The notes: generated by a model from the letters alone, not told the origin. A stretch of DNA of 64,000 bases from Liquorilactobacillus sucicola DSM 21376 = JCM 15457 (GCF_000612445.1 NZ_BALC01000001.1:310001-374000), one strand, 5' to 3'; positions 18,580 through 30,285 are shown, counted from the first letter of the stretch. Program-made: numbers and translations.

Positions 18580-19058
18580 TGGATTTAGAAATTTATGATG
18601 AAACCAAGCAAGTCAAGGAAGAATGGATTGAATTAATCAAGAAATTGCTGGAGTTTGCAGGGAACTACATTAAATTACCTGAGAACACAGAAATGTCTGT
18701 GACACTGATGAATAACGAAAAAATTCATGAAATTAATAAAAAATATCGCGGAGTTGATAAGCCAACTGATGTTATCAGCTTCGCAATTGAGGAACAAGCC
18801 GACGATGATATGCCGATTATCATGCCTGAGGATAGCACTTTTTCATTTCCTAAAAATATTGGTGACATTATGGTGTCAATTGACAAGGTTAAAGAGCAAG
18901 CTGCATATCTGGAACATTCAGAGGAGCGGGAACTTGGTTTTTTGGTAGTTCATGGCTTTTTGCACCTCAATGGCTATGATCATATGCGCCACGAAGATGA
19001 AACGGTAATGTTTAACTTACAACGTGAGATTTTGGATGCTTATGGACTTAAAAAATAA
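18579..19058 (+). CDS. ybeY: endoribonuclease YbeY (rRNA maturation)
   Basis: YbeY is a zinc-dependent endoribonuclease for 16S rRNA 3' end maturation and ribosome quality control. The 159 residues are full length. The UPF0054 metal motif HGFLHLNGYDHMRHEDE (about 125-141, HxxxHxxxxxH) is intact, as is YRGVDKPTDVISFA (about 55-68). The GTG start is shared with the last base of the phoH stop. The end overlaps dgkA. Confidence 0.95.
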   Translation: MDLEIYDETKQVKEEWIELIKKLLEFAGNYIKLPENTEMSVTLMNNEKIHEINKKYRGVDKPTDVISFAIEEQADDDMPIIMPEDSTFSFPKNIGDIMVSIDKVKEQAAYLEHSEERELGFLVVHGFLHLNGYDHMRHEDETVMFNLQREILDAYGLKK

Positions 19059-19434
19059 AAAAAACAAGTGGAAACACACTAAATTCAAACAATCATTTTA
19101 TCATGCGTGTCAGGGACTCAAGACAGTCATGGGCGAAGAGCGCAATTTGCGTTTTCATTTGCTTGCAGCTGCTATGGCTCTTATTTTGGGCTGGATTTTG
19201 AAACTAGCATCAACGGAATGGCTCTGGCTATGTCTGAGTATTGCTCTGGTACTTATTAATGAAATATGGAATACAGTTGCTGAAAACATAGTAGACCTAG
19301 TGACTGGATACCAGTATAATATTCTTGCAAAAAAAGCAAAAGATATGGCTGCAGGTGCGGTGTTGCTCTCAGCTCTTTTCGCATTAATCGTTGCGCTCAT
19401 TATCTTTGTTCCCAAAATATGGCACTTATTCTAA
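19042..19434 (+). CDS. dgkA: undecaprenol/diacylglycerol kinase
   Basis: A 130-residue integral-membrane kinase of the DgkA family; the Gram-positive members phosphorylate mainly undecaprenol, which recycles the cell-wall lipid carrier. Signature residues are GEERNLRFHLLAA (about 31-43) and ALVLINEIWNTVAENIVDLV (about 70-90, with the catalytic ExxNTxxE-like pattern). Three membrane segments follow the basic N-terminus. The start at ATG 19042, inside ybeY, is chosen because upstream codons are unlike the family; ATG 19036 is also possible. Confidence 0.9.
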   Translation: MDLKNKKNKWKHTKFKQSFYHACQGLKTVMGEERNLRFHLLAAAMALILGWILKLASTEWLWLCLSIALVLINEIWNTVAENIVDLVTGYQYNILAKKAKDMAAGAVLLSALFALIVALIIFVPKIWHLF

Positions 19435-19450
19435 GTTAAGAGGGTAGAAA

Positions 19451-20353
19451 ATGGATATAAAAAAACATTCGGGTTTTGTTGCAATTATTGGCCGTCCTAA
19501 TGTCGGAAAATCAACTTTTTTAAACAGAGCTGTTGGTCAAAAAGTTGCTATTATGAGTGACAAGGCACAGACAACGCGAAATAAAATTCAAGGAATTTAC
19601 ACCACAGAAGAGACACAGATTGTATTCATTGACACACCTGGAATTCACAAACCACATAGTCGACTTGGGGACTTTATGGTCAAGGCAGCATTATCAACAT
19701 TAAATGAAGTAGATGCTGTTTTATTTATGGTTAATGCAACCCAAAAAAGAGGACGAGGTGATGACTTTATCATCAAGCGTCTTAAAGAGGTCAAAAAACC
19801 TATCTTTTTGGTAATTAATAAAATTGACCAGATACATCCAGATCACCTGTTAGAGATTGTCGATGATTATCGTAAAGAGTTGAACTTTCAGGAGGTTTAT
19901 CCGATTTCTGCGCTTCAAGGGAATAACTGTGAAGAATTGATAACGGCAGTCAGTGCAATTTTACCAGAAGGTCCTCAGTTTTATCCAGAAGATCAGGTAA
20001 CAGATCACCCAGAACGTTTCATTGCAGGTGAATTAATTCGAGAAAAAGTACTGGAACTGACGCGTGAGGAAGTTCCTCATTCGGTTGCAGTGATCGTTGA
20101 ACGCGTACAAAGGGAAGATGAGGAAAAGATCCTTGTTCAAGCCACTATTATCGTTGAGCGCTCTTCACAAAAGGGAATCTTGATTGGTAAAGGCGGTCAG
20201 ATGTTAAAAACGATTGGAACAAAGGCTCGTAAAGATATAGAGCTGCTTTTAGGTGATAAGGTCTATCTGGAATTATGGGTCAAGGTTCAAAGTAATTGGC
20301 GCGATAAGCAGACAGATCTGAAAGCTTTAGGTTATAGACAAGATGATTACTAG
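19451..20353 (+). CDS. era: GTPase Era
   Basis: Era is a GTPase with a KH domain that binds the 3' end of 16S rRNA and supports 30S assembly. The 300 residues are normal. G1 is GRPNVGKST (about 14-22), G2 and G3 include [11 protein letters not shown] and DTPGIHKP (about 62-69), and G4 is NKID (about 124). The KH motif is [11 protein letters not shown] (about 243). ATG follows AAGAGGGTAGAAA. The ybeY-dgkA-era-recO order is the usual one. Confidence 0.96.
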   Translation: MDIKKHSGFVAIIGRPNVGKSTFLNRAVGQKVAIMSDKAQTTRNKIQGIYTTEETQIVFIDTPGIHKPHSRLGDFMVKAALSTLNEVDAVLFMVNATQKRGRGDDFIIKRLKEVKKPIFLVINKIDQIHPDHLLEIVDDYRKELNFQEVYPISALQGNNCEELITAVSAILPEGPQFYPEDQVTDHPERFIAGELIREKVLELTREEVPHSVAVIVERVQREDEEKILVQATIIVERSSQKGILIGKGGQMLKTIGTKARKDIELLLGDKVYLELWVKVQSNWRDKQTDLKALGYRQDDY

Positions 20354-20432
20354 AGAAAAGTGAGTTTGAAAGAAAGATGATCTTGGTAATTGTTACTCGC
20401 AGTTGGAAAAGACTAGCAAAGGAGTGGTCATT

Positions 20433-21215
20433 TTGGGAACAACGAAAATGGCTGAGTTTTCTGGAATCGTTGTGTATCGCAAAGACTATCGTGAGCGGGA
20501 TATGCTAGTTAAGATTTTAACAGATCGTTTCGGTTTTAAGATGTTTTTTGTCCGTGGCGCGCGCAAGAAGGGGTTCCGTTTGAGTGCAGCTATTCTGCCC
20601 TTTACGAAAGCTACCTATGTCGGAACGATTAACGATGAGGGCTTGTCATTTATTAATGCAGTCAAAGAAGCTGGACAGTATCAGGCTATTTGTCAAGATA
20701 TTGTCCTAAATGCTTATGCGTCCTATATTTTGGGGCTTGCTGAAGCCGCATTTAATGATAATCATCCTTTAAATGAGTGGTATGCCAAGATAGCAAAAAC
20801 GCTCTCTCTGGTTGATGCTGGAGTTGACGCTGCAATTTTAACTAACATTGTTGAAGTTCAACTGCTGGGATACTTTGGTGTAAAGCCCAACCTGAAGGAT
20901 TGTGTTATTTGTCATCGGAGAAATAGTGTCTATGATTTTTCAGAGAGCTATGGTGGACTTTTATGTCAAAAGCATTGGCATTTGGATCCACACCGTCTTC
21001 ATTTGGATCGCCGGACAATCTATTTTCTGAGCTTTTTTTCGCAGGTTGATATCATGCGTCTCGGGTCGATTAAAGTCAAGAATGAAACTAAAGACAAACT
21101 ACGTCTTACTTTGAACCAAATTTATAACAATGATGTTGGTATTAATATCAAAGCAAAAAAGTTCCTTGATGACATAAAAAATTGGCCGCATGCTGTTTTA
21201 AATGATGATGAGTAA
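20433..21215 (+). CDS. recO: DNA repair protein RecO
   Basis: RecO loads RecA on SSB-coated single-stranded DNA in the RecFOR pathway. The 260 residues match the family. An N-terminal OB fold starts at FSGIVVYRKDYRERDMLVK. A zinc-type motif CVICHRR with downstream CQKHW (about 160-190) is partly conserved. The start is uncertain: GGAG at 20421-20424 is 8 nt before TTG 20433 and much too far from ATG 20448, the start homology might suggest. TTG 20433 is therefore preferred. Confidence 0.92.
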   Translation: MGTTKMAEFSGIVVYRKDYRERDMLVKILTDRFGFKMFFVRGARKKGFRLSAAILPFTKATYVGTINDEGLSFINAVKEAGQYQAICQDIVLNAYASYILGLAEAAFNDNHPLNEWYAKIAKTLSLVDAGVDAAILTNIVEVQLLGYFGVKPNLKDCVICHRRNSVYDFSESYGGLLCQKHWHLDPHRLHLDRRTIYFLSFFSQVDIMRLGSIKVKNETKDKLRLTLNQIYNNDVGINIKAKKFLDDIKNWPHAVLNDDE

Positions 21216-21244
21216 TTGACAAATGGCTTTATCTCGCTTATCCT
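21216..21244 (+). promoter_or_regulatory. promoter of glyQS
   Basis: A perfect TTGACA (21216-21221) begins right after the recO stop; a 17-nt spacer is followed by TATCCT (21239-21244). The glyQS transcript therefore starts independently of the era-recO unit. Confidence 0.7.
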
Positions 21245-21250
21245 TAATTT

Positions 21251-21462
21251 GATAAGATAGACGTTGAGGAAAAAGGGTATACCTCTACAGTTATAGCGAG
21301 TCTGGTAGTGGTGGGAGCAGACACTGGGAAAGGATGTATTGGCGTTTTCGGAGTCTAGATCAATTAAGTAGCTAGTTATACATACTAGAAGTAGGGTGGA
21401 ACCGCGGTTATACCAAAATCGTCCCTATGTGACTGTTCGTTTGTGGTCGCATAGGCTTTTTT
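21251..21462 (+). promoter_or_regulatory. glycine T-box leader of glyQS
   Basis: A T-box riboswitch sensing uncharged tRNA-Gly. The T-box sequence AGGGTGGAACCGCGG lies at 21393-21407. The candidate specifier is GGC at 21341-21343, in the context GTATTGGCGTTTTCGG, fitting Gly. The terminator stem CCTATGTGAC (21424-21433) with GTCGCATAGG (21446-21455) is followed by six T. The match of specifier and gene is straightforward here, unlike in the hisS leader. Confidence 0.94.
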
Positions 21463-21510
21463 ATGCTTTCATGGATGAATAATCTTGGGTTAATTATAAG
21501 GAGGAAAACA

Positions 21511-22428
21511 ATGTCAGAAAAATTGTCTCTACAAGATATTATCTTGACGCTACAGCATTTCTGGTCTAAACAAGGTTGTATGCTGATGCAAGCTTATGAT
21601 ACTGAAAAAGGTGCTGGGACGATGAGTCCTTATACTTTTTTGCGTGCAATCGGGCCAGAGCCTTGGAATGCAGCTTACGTTGAACCATCAAGGCGACCGG
21701 CGGATGGGCGGTATGGTGAGAACCCTAACCGTCTTTACCAACATCATCAATTTCAAGTTATCATGAAACCATCACCGGCTAATATCCAAGATTTGTACTT
21801 GGATAGTTTGCGTGCTTTGGGTATTGATCCGAGTGAACATGATATTAGATTCGTTGAAGATAACTGGGAGAATCCATCGATGGGTTGTGCCGGTGTTGGT
21901 TGGGAAGTTTGGTTGGATGGAATGGAGATCACCCAGTTTACTTATTTTCAGCAAGTCGGCGGCTTAGAAGTCAAACCAGTTGCTTCAGAGGTTACTTATG
22001 GACTTGAACGGTTGTCTTCCTACATTCAAGATGTTAATTCTGTCTTTGATTTAGAATGGGCTGCAGGGGTCAAGTATGGCGATATTTTTGGTGAACCAGA
22101 GTATGAACATTCGAAATACTCTTTCGAAGAAAGTAATCAAGACATGCTATTCAAATTGTTTGATACATTTGAGACGGAAGCGAAGAAACAGATCAAGAAC
22201 GGACTAGTTCACCCTGCATATGATTACGTTTTAAAATGCAGCCATACATTTAATCTGTTGGATGCTCGCGGTGCAGTTTCAGTTACTGAAAGGGCTGGCT
22301 ATTTGGCTAGGATTCGCAATATGGCTAAGTCCATTGCCAAGGTTTTTGTGGCCGAAAGAAAGAAATTAGGTTTTCCTTTGTTAAAAGACGAGGAACTGCG
22401 GAACAAGTTATTGAAGGAGGACAAATAG
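21511..22428 (+). CDS. glyQ: glycyl-tRNA synthetase alpha subunit
   Basis: The catalytic alpha subunit of the heterotetrameric bacterial GlyRS. The 305 residues are full length. Typical segments are [20 protein letters not shown] (about 8-27), [20 protein letters not shown] and [23 protein letters not shown] 21511 follows TATAAGGAGGAAAACA. The frame is also open from 21463 in the terminator loop region, which is not a plausible start. glyS begins 2 nt after the stop. Confidence 0.97.
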   Translation: MSEKLSLQDIILTLQHFWSKQGCMLMQAYDTEKGAGTMSPYTFLRAIGPEPWNAAYVEPSRRPADGRYGENPNRLYQHHQFQVIMKPSPANIQDLYLDSLRALGIDPSEHDIRFVEDNWENPSMGCAGVGWEVWLDGMEITQFTYFQQVGGLEVKPVASEVTYGLERLSSYIQDVNSVFDLEWAAGVKYGDIFGEPEYEHSKYSFEESNQDMLFKLFDTFETEAKKQIKNGLVHPAYDYVLKCSHTFNLLDARGAVSVTERAGYLARIRNMAKSIAKVFVAERKKLGFPLLKDEELRNKLLKEDK

Positions 22429-22430
22429 GT

Positions 22431-24515
22431 ATGAGTCATACATTCTTACTTGAAGTAGGGTTAGAAGAGATCCCTGCACATGTTGTAACTCCGAGCGTTC
22501 AGCAACTAAAGGAGCGTGTCGCTGCTTTTTTGAAAGAACAGCGTTTAGAATTTGAAAAAATAGCGACATTTTCTACTCCGCGCAGATTGGCGATTAAAAT
22601 CACGGGTGTAGCCGATAAACAAAAGGATGTTGAGGAAGAAGCGAAGGGGCCTGCTAAGAAGATAGCCGTTGGCAAAGATGGAAATTGGTCTAAAGCAGCA
22701 ATCGGTTTTTCACGTGGGCAAGGAATGCAACCAGATGATATTTTCTTCAAGGAACTTAAAGGCACAGAGTACGCATATGTTAAAAAATTCATCGCTGGTA
22801 AAACGGCAGCGGAAATCCTTACAGGGATCAAAGATGCGGTTACTTCAATGATTTTTCCAACGATGATGCGCTGGGGAAATAACGATTTTAAGTATGTCCG
22901 GCCTATTCGCTGGTTGGTAGCACTTTTGGATGAGCAGATCGTACCGTTTAGTATTTTAAATGTTCAAACAGATCGTGTTACACAAGGACACCGTTTTTGG
23001 GGCACCCAGATTGAGCTGAAAAACGCTGCGGATTATCCGCAAGCACTGCTTGCACAGCATGTTATTGCTGATGCAACCGAACGTAAAAAAATGATCGAAC
23101 AGCAAATCAAGAAGTTGGCACAGCAGAATCATTGGAAAATTGTGGTCGATCCCTCGTTGCTTGAAGAAGTTAACAATTTGGTTGAATTCCCAACGGTATT
23201 TGCTGGAAATTTTGCTGAAAAGTATCTGGACATTCCAGATGAAGTTTTGATAACCTCAATGAAGGATCATCAGCGCTTCTTCTACGTCTTAGATCAAGCT
23301 GACAAACTCCTTCCACATTTTGTTTCAGTGCGCAATGGGGATGGCGAACATTTAGAAAAGGTCATAGCTGGTAACGAAAAGGTTTTGACGGCAAGACTTG
23401 AAGATGCAGCTTTCTTCTATCATGAAGACCAGCAGAAAACGATTGCAGACTACGTTGACCGCCTAAAAAAAGTTATGTTTCATGATAAAATTGGAACAGT
23501 GTATGAGAAAATGCAGAGAGTTCAATCTTTAAGCAAACTTCTAGCAGCAAGTTTAGATGAAGAAAATAAATTGACTGAAGCAGAAGAAAGAGCACTTGAC
23601 CGCGCTGCAGAAATCTATAAATTCGACTTAGTTACAGGCATGGTTGGTGAATTTTCTGAACTTCAAGGTGTGATGGGGGAAAAATATGCCTTGCTGATGG
23701 GTGAAAGCCCCGCAGTTGCAACGGCCATTAGGGAGCATTATCTTCCTAACTCTTCAAACGGAGAATTGCCTGAATCAAAGGTAGGAGCATTGTTAGCAAT
23801 AGCTGATAAGATTGACAGCATCGGTGCATTTTTTGCAGCTGGAATTATCCCTACTGGTTCAAACGATCCATACGCTTTGAGGAGACAGGCTTTGGGTATT
23901 GTGCGTATAGCGCGCACACGTAATTGGGCATTTTCTGCGGTTTCGCTGCAAAAAATGATTGAGCAAAATTACCAGAATGCGCCAGAACTATATAGCAATA
24001 TCAAGCCGACAAAGAATGCTGCGGAGGCTGTTTCTTTCATAGTCGAGCGCCTTAAGAAGCTACTCGGTGAGCATGAGTTCAGCTTTGATATCATCGAAAC
24101 CGTTTCTGGTGTTGAAACTAATTCTTTTGTTAAAATGAGTCAATCTGCGAAAATATTGAAAAAACATCAAGCAGACGCTGATTTTAAAGAAAATATCGAA
24201 GCCCTCACGCGTGTGTTGCGTTTAGCAAAAAAAGCTTCAAGTGATAAGTTAGAAAGAGTTGAACCATCTTTATTTGAAAACCAAGCGGAAAAGGATTTGT
24301 TTGAGGCAGTATCCCAGATAGAAGGGAAAGATAGCTCACTTGAACAATTATATGCAGCATTGAGTTCACTGCGTCCGTTGATCGATAACTATTTTGATGA
24401 AACAATGGTGATGGTCGATGATGAAAGAGTGCGAGCTAATCGTTTAACACAGCTTTTGAGTATTGCATCCTTAACTCGTGAATTTGGAGCGCTGGATAAG
24501 TTGAATGTTAAGTAA
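22431..24515 (+). CDS. glyS: glycyl-tRNA synthetase beta subunit
   Basis: The beta subunit (694 residues, full length) binds tRNA-Gly and includes an HD-like domain and a C-terminal anticodon-binding domain. Recognisable parts are FLLEVGLEEIPAHVV (about 4-18), FPTMMRWGNNDFKYVRPIRW (about 141-160) and GSNDPYALRRQALGIVRI (about 478-495). Its ribosome-binding site AAGGAGGACAAATAGGT overlaps the end of glyQ, so the subunits are translated together. A terminator follows. Confidence 0.97.
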   Translation: MSHTFLLEVGLEEIPAHVVTPSVQQLKERVAAFLKEQRLEFEKIATFSTPRRLAIKITGVADKQKDVEEEAKGPAKKIAVGKDGNWSKAAIGFSRGQGMQPDDIFFKELKGTEYAYVKKFIAGKTAAEILTGIKDAVTSMIFPTMMRWGNNDFKYVRPIRWLVALLDEQIVPFSILNVQTDRVTQGHRFWGTQIELKNAADYPQALLAQHVIADATERKKMIEQQIKKLAQQNHWKIVVDPSLLEEVNNLVEFPTVFAGNFAEKYLDIPDEVLITSMKDHQRFFYVLDQADKLLPHFVSVRNGDGEHLEKVIAGNEKVLTARLEDAAFFYHEDQQKTIADYVDRLKKVMFHDKIGTVYEKMQRVQSLSKLLAASLDEENKLTEAEERALDRAAEIYKFDLVTGMVGEFSELQGVMGEKYALLMGESPAVATAIREHYLPNSSNGELPESKVGALLAIADKIDSIGAFFAAGIIPTGSNDPYALRRQALGIVRIARTRNWAFSAVSLQKMIEQNYQNAPELYSNIKPTKNAAEAVSFIVERLKKLLGEHEFSFDIIETVSGVETNSFVKMSQSAKILKKHQADADFKENIEALTRVLRLAKKASSDKLERVEPSLFENQAEKDLFEAVSQIEGKDSSLEQLYAALSSLRPLIDNYFDETMVMVDDERVRANRLTQLLSIASLTREFGALDKLNVK

Positions 24516-24564
24516 TTTGAGAATGATCTTGATTGAAACTGCTGAGAAATCGTAAAGTAGTTCA

Positions 24565-24611
24565 GGCTTGTTGCGGCTGGAGGAATTCTGGTTATCAACA
24601 AAGCCTTTTTT
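24565..24611 (+). terminator. intrinsic terminator after glyS
   Basis: GGCTTGTTG (24565-24573) pairs with CAACAAAGCC (24596-24605), with one bulged base, followed by six T. Confidence 0.7.
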
Positions 24612-24681
24612 GATTGAAAAATGGGCTTGTCGTGCTAAACTAACTGTAGCGGTTGTTGCAAATGGAACGTAATTTAATTAT

Positions 24682-24710
24682 TTGCTTTTTGAAGGGCATT
24701 ATTGTACTAT
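24682..24710 (+). promoter_or_regulatory. promoter of dnaG-rpoD
   Basis: TTGCTT (24682-24687), a 17-nt spacer and TACTAT (24705-24710). It lies 90 nt before dnaG and just ahead of a small terminator-like hairpin. Confidence 0.55.
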
Positions 24711-24736
24711 AAATACGATTGTAATTTTTTTGAAAA

Positions 24737-24760
24737 GTCGCACATTAACGTGCGGCTTTT
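24737..24760 (+). terminator. terminator-like hairpin in the dnaG leader
   Basis: GTCGCAC (24737-24743) pairs with GTGCGGC (24750-24756) around ATTAAC, followed by TTTT. It lies between the likely dnaG promoter and the gene, so it could attenuate the dnaG-rpoD transcript; alternatively it stops glyS read-through. Confidence 0.6.
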
Positions 24761-24800
24761 ATAAACACAACAACTGTCAGACAAGATGGGGTGAGATGGT

Positions 24801-26663
24801 TTGAGTCGACGAATTCCAGAAGAAGTTATCGAGACTGTACGCTCTAGTGTCAATATTGTTGAGATAGTTGGACAATATGTTCAGCTGCGAAAATCGGGGA
24901 AAAATTATTTTGGACTTTGTCCTTTTCATGAAGAAAAAACACCATCTTTCTCTGTGACTGAAGAAAAGCAAATTTTTCATTGCTTTTCATGCCACCGTGG
25001 GGGCAATGTTTTCAAGTTTATCATGGAAATTGAAAATCTTTCATTTCCAGATGCTGTTGTGCGTGTTGCTGAGTTAGGAAATGTTAAGCTATCAAAGGAG
25101 ATTACAGATAATTTAAGTAATGATAATGTTTCTGAGTCATCAGAAACAACGCGAATGAAAACAATGTATAACGATGCTGCTCATCTATTCAATCATATTC
25201 TTGTGAATACAGCGATGGGTGAAAAGGCATTAACGTACTTGCACGAACGTGGACTAGATGATGCAATGATTCAAGAGTTTAATTTGGGCTTTGCCCCAGC
25301 TAAGGAGTTATTAGAAGCTTTTTTCAAAGAAAAGGGTTTAGAGCATCAGCTTTTACGTAAATCTGGGCTTTTTGTTGAGTTGCAAGATGGCTCCTTGAAG
25401 GAACGATTTCAAAACAGAGTTCTTTTTCCCATTCGAGATCCCCGAGGAGAAACGATAGCTTTTTCTGGGAGGCTTTTAATTAAGGATGATAAGCAACCTA
25501 AGTATTTGAATAGTCCTGAAACATTGATTTTTAATAAGCGTAAAGTGCTTTTTAATTTTGACAAAGCAAAAAGTAAGATTCGTCAGCAAAAGTCAGCCAT
25601 TTTGTTCGAAGGGTTTATGGATGTTTTGGCTGCTTATCGAGCAGGAGTTGAAAACGGCGTGGCTTCGATGGGGACAAGCTTGACGAATGAGCAAGTCTAT
25701 CTGCTTGAAAGGATAACGGATCATCTGGATATTTGTTATGATGGAGACGATCCAGGGCAGCATGCGACAGCTCGGGCAATAAATCTTTTAGAACCGCTGA
25801 CTAAAATGGAGTTAGGGGTTCTGCATATTCCTGAAAAGATGGATCCTGATGAATATGTGAAAAAGTATGGTTCAGAAAAGTTTCATGAACTCGCACATAG
25901 TTCGCGTGAAACGACTATCGCTTTTTATATGCGATACTATGAACAGGATCGCAACCTAGCGAATGAGGCGGATCAGCTAGCTTATTTGGCAGATGTATTG
26001 CAGCGCTTAGCAAAGATTAAGTCGCCGGTTGAGAGAGATATTTACTTGAATCAGCTTGGTAAACGGTTTGGAATTGAAAAATCTAATCTTGAAGCGCAGT
26101 TACAGACCTATGCGACGAAAGACAGTCGAAACCGCGAGTTTGCTAAACAAGAAGATAGGCAGCCAGGAGTGCTGCGCAAGGACCGGATTGTTAAAGCGAG
26201 AAACGAGCAAAGACACCTTGACCGGGTTGAAAAAGCTGAACGTCTATTGTTGTATCGATTGCTGCACGATCATAATGTCTGGTTGAAGGTAAGAGAGATT
26301 AGCAATTTTTCTTTTGTGCACGATCCGTACCAGACGATCTATCTGATAGCTGAAGGGTACTTTAACGTCTACAGCGAGTACGACACGGCGCGTTTTCTTG
26401 ATTATTTAGAGGACGAGTCGCTGCGTCAATTGTTGATAGAATTAGCGATGAGTGTTTATGCGGAAGATACCAGTGAAGAGGAGGTCGATGATTGCGTTGA
26501 CTTAATCATGAAACAATCTCCGCTTGAAGATAAAATAAGGGATACCAAGAAACAACTTTCTGATGCTAAGAGAATGAATAATAACGATTTAGTAACGAGT
26601 TTGACAATTAAATTAGTCAATCTATTAAGGCAGCAACAGATAGAGAAGTCGACATCATTATAA
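24801..26663 (+). CDS. dnaG: DNA primase
   Basis: DnaG makes RNA primers at the replication fork. The 620 residues are full length. The CHC2 zinc domain is CPFHEEKTPSFSV with FHCFSCHRGGN (about 41-70). The TOPRIM core includes FPIRDPRGETIAFSGR, LFEGFMDVLAAYRAG (about 268) and the metal-binding DGDDPGQHA (about 314). The C-terminal helicase-binding domain spans about 440-620. The start is TTG after GGGGTGAGATGG. rpoD begins 12 nt downstream. Confidence 0.96.
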   Translation: MSRRIPEEVIETVRSSVNIVEIVGQYVQLRKSGKNYFGLCPFHEEKTPSFSVTEEKQIFHCFSCHRGGNVFKFIMEIENLSFPDAVVRVAELGNVKLSKEITDNLSNDNVSESSETTRMKTMYNDAAHLFNHILVNTAMGEKALTYLHERGLDDAMIQEFNLGFAPAKELLEAFFKEKGLEHQLLRKSGLFVELQDGSLKERFQNRVLFPIRDPRGETIAFSGRLLIKDDKQPKYLNSPETLIFNKRKVLFNFDKAKSKIRQQKSAILFEGFMDVLAAYRAGVENGVASMGTSLTNEQVYLLERITDHLDICYDGDDPGQHATARAINLLEPLTKMELGVLHIPEKMDPDEYVKKYGSEKFHELAHSSRETTIAFYMRYYEQDRNLANEADQLAYLADVLQRLAKIKSPVERDIYLNQLGKRFGIEKSNLEAQLQTYATKDSRNREFAKQEDRQPGVLRKDRIVKARNEQRHLDRVEKAERLLLYRLLHDHNVWLKVREISNFSFVHDPYQTIYLIAEGYFNVYSEYDTARFLDYLEDESLRQLLIELAMSVYAEDTSEEEVDDCVDLIMKQSPLEDKIRDTKKQLSDAKRMNNNDLVTSLTIKLVNLLRQQQIEKSTSL

Positions 26664-26675
26664 GGAGGACCTCCC

Positions 26676-27803
26676 ATGGCAGAAAACAAAAAAGGTAATG
26701 CATTGAATGAGGTAGCATATACAAAGGCTTTGCGCGAGCTTATAAGGGGTTATAAGCCTAAGAAACAGATTAATTATGATGATTTGACGAAAAAATTAGT
26801 AACACCATTCGGCTTAGATGCAAAGCAGATGGAAAAGATGATTCAAAAAGTAGAAGATGCAGGGATTTCGGTAGTTGATGAAAAAGGCGAACCCAGTGAA
26901 CATAGCTTGAAGGCAGCTTCCAGCGAGGCAGAAAAGGCAACCAAGGACAGAGATGTATCTGCTCCTGCCGGTGTCAAGATCAATGATCCGGTTAGAATGT
27001 ATTTAAAAGAAATTGGACGTGTGAACTTGCTGACAGCCGATGAAGAGGTTGCACTTGCTCTGCGAATTGAGGAAGGAGACGATGAAGCTAAACAAAGGCT
27101 GGCTGAGGCCAACCTGCGGTTAGTTGTATCAATTGCTAAACGATATGTGGGCCGCGGAATGTCTTTCCTTGATTTAATTCAAGAGGGTAATATGGGGCTG
27201 ATGAAGGCTGTTGAAAAATTTGATTATCGCAAAGGGTTCAAATTTTCAACTTATGCTACTTGGTGGATCAGACAGGCTATCACGCGTGCGATAGCTGATC
27301 AAGCTCGGACGATTCGGATACCTGTGCACATGGTTGAAACGATTAACAAGCTGATCAGAATTCAGCGACAGATGTTGCAGGATTTGGGTAGAGAGCCGAT
27401 GCCGGAAGAAATTGGGGCTGAGATGGATATGCCCACAGACAAGGTACGTGAGATCTTAAAGATTGCTCAGGAACCAGTATCGCTTGAAACACCTATTGGC
27501 GAAGAGGATGATTCACATTTGGGTGATTTTATTGAGGATCACGACGCAACCAGCCCAGCTGATCATGCAGCATATGAATTGTTGAAGGAACAGTTGGAAA
27601 GTGTACTTGATACGTTGACAGACCGGGAAGAAAATGTGTTGCGGTTGCGCTTTGGTCTTGACGATGGGCGCACTAGAACGCTGGAAGAAGTCGGTAAAGT
27701 TTTCGGAGTCACGCGTGAACGAATCCGACAAATTGAGGCTAAGGCACTTCGAAAACTGCGGCATCCATCACGTTCTAAGCAGCTTAAAGATTTTTTGGAA
27801 TAA
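26676..27803 (+). CDS. rpoD: RNA polymerase primary sigma factor
   Basis: The housekeeping sigma-70/sigma-A factor, 375 residues. Region 1.2 is [20 protein letters not shown] (about 107-126), region 2 is [20 protein letters not shown] through [20 protein letters not shown] (about 146-210), region 3 is about 215-290, and the region 4 helix-turn-helix is [20 protein letters not shown] (about 336-355). ATG follows AAGGAGGACCTCCC. The dnaG-rpoD pair is the conserved macromolecular-synthesis operon. Confidence 0.98.
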   Translation: MAENKKGNALNEVAYTKALRELIRGYKPKKQINYDDLTKKLVTPFGLDAKQMEKMIQKVEDAGISVVDEKGEPSEHSLKAASSEAEKATKDRDVSAPAGVKINDPVRMYLKEIGRVNLLTADEEVALALRIEEGDDEAKQRLAEANLRLVVSIAKRYVGRGMSFLDLIQEGNMGLMKAVEKFDYRKGFKFSTYATWWIRQAITRAIADQARTIRIPVHMVETINKLIRIQRQMLQDLGREPMPEEIGAEMDMPTDKVREILKIAQEPVSLETPIGEEDDSHLGDFIEDHDATSPADHAAYELLKEQLESVLDTLTDREENVLRLRFGLDDGRTRTLEEVGKVFGVTRERIRQIEAKALRKLRHPSRSKQLKDFLE

Positions 27804-27843
27804 GGAACTCAAGGATAAACTGATAATTCTTCTAATTAGTTGC

Positions 27844-27872
27844 TTGCTTTCTGCAATTGATTGGGGTATTCT
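27844..27872 (+). promoter_or_regulatory. promoter of the cysteine leader-mcc unit
   Basis: TTGCTT (27844-27849), a 17-nt spacer and TATTCT (27867-27872) stand 26 nt before the leader ORF. They begin about 40 nt after the rpoD stop. Confidence 0.6.
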
Positions 27873-27897
27873 ATTTGTAAAGAAGAGGGGGATAACA

Positions 27898-28014
27898 ATG
27901 GCTGATTATAACATGGAAATTTTGCATAGCTCATGTTGTTGTCGTATTTCGCGTTTTGACGTTGGAAATACGGCTGCTTTGAGATGCATAGATTCTATGT
28001 TGCAATTCTGCTGA
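27898..28014 (+). CDS. Cys-Cys-Cys leader peptide, putative attenuator
   Basis: A 38-codon ORF beginning MADYNMEILHSSCCCRISRF, with three consecutive TGT Cys codons (27934-27942), a further Cys at residue 31 and a Cys as the last residue before TGA. AGAAGAGGGGG (27881-27891) gives a strong ribosome-binding site. An intrinsic terminator follows the stop after 42 nt, and the next genes are for cysteine synthesis. I do not recognise the peptide as a known protein. The arrangement fits ribosome-mediated attenuation: scarcity of Cys-tRNA would stall a ribosome on the CCC run and favour read-through. It could alternatively encode a small functional peptide. Confidence 0.75.
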   Translation: MADYNMEILHSSCCCRISRFDVGNTAALRCIDSMLQFC

Positions 28015-28056
28015 GTATGGAATTGTTAGATCCAGCTGTTTGATTTCCTACGTACA

Positions 28057-28095
28057 GGGCGTGAATCTTTTAAGATTCGCGCCCTTTTTCTTTTT
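28057..28095 (+). terminator. attenuator terminator before cysK/mccA
   Basis: GGGCGTGAATCTT (28057-28069) pairs with AAGATTCGCGCCC (28072-28084), one G-U, followed by TTTTTCTTTTT. It lies between the leader ORF and the next gene's ribosome-binding site AGAGGAGG. AGATTC at 27990-27995, inside the leader ORF, is complementary to GAATCT (28063-28068) in the left arm, a short candidate antiterminator contact. Confidence 0.85.
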
Positions 28096-28114
28096 CTAGA
28101 GGAGGTAATAACGG

Positions 28115-30193
<2,079 letters not shown>

Positions 30194-30285
30194 TTTGGAA
30201 GCCCCAAATAAGAATAACGGCAGATATTTCTTTGGAAAATACTGCTCAGCTTTTCTTGGAAACACATTAGTGCACATATTTTGAT

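Noticed and set aside
27844-28114. T-box or SAM riboswitch controlling the cysteine unit
   Set aside because: The T-box core (GGTGGNACCGCG) and SAM aptamer blocks are absent; the leader ORF plus terminator explains the region better.
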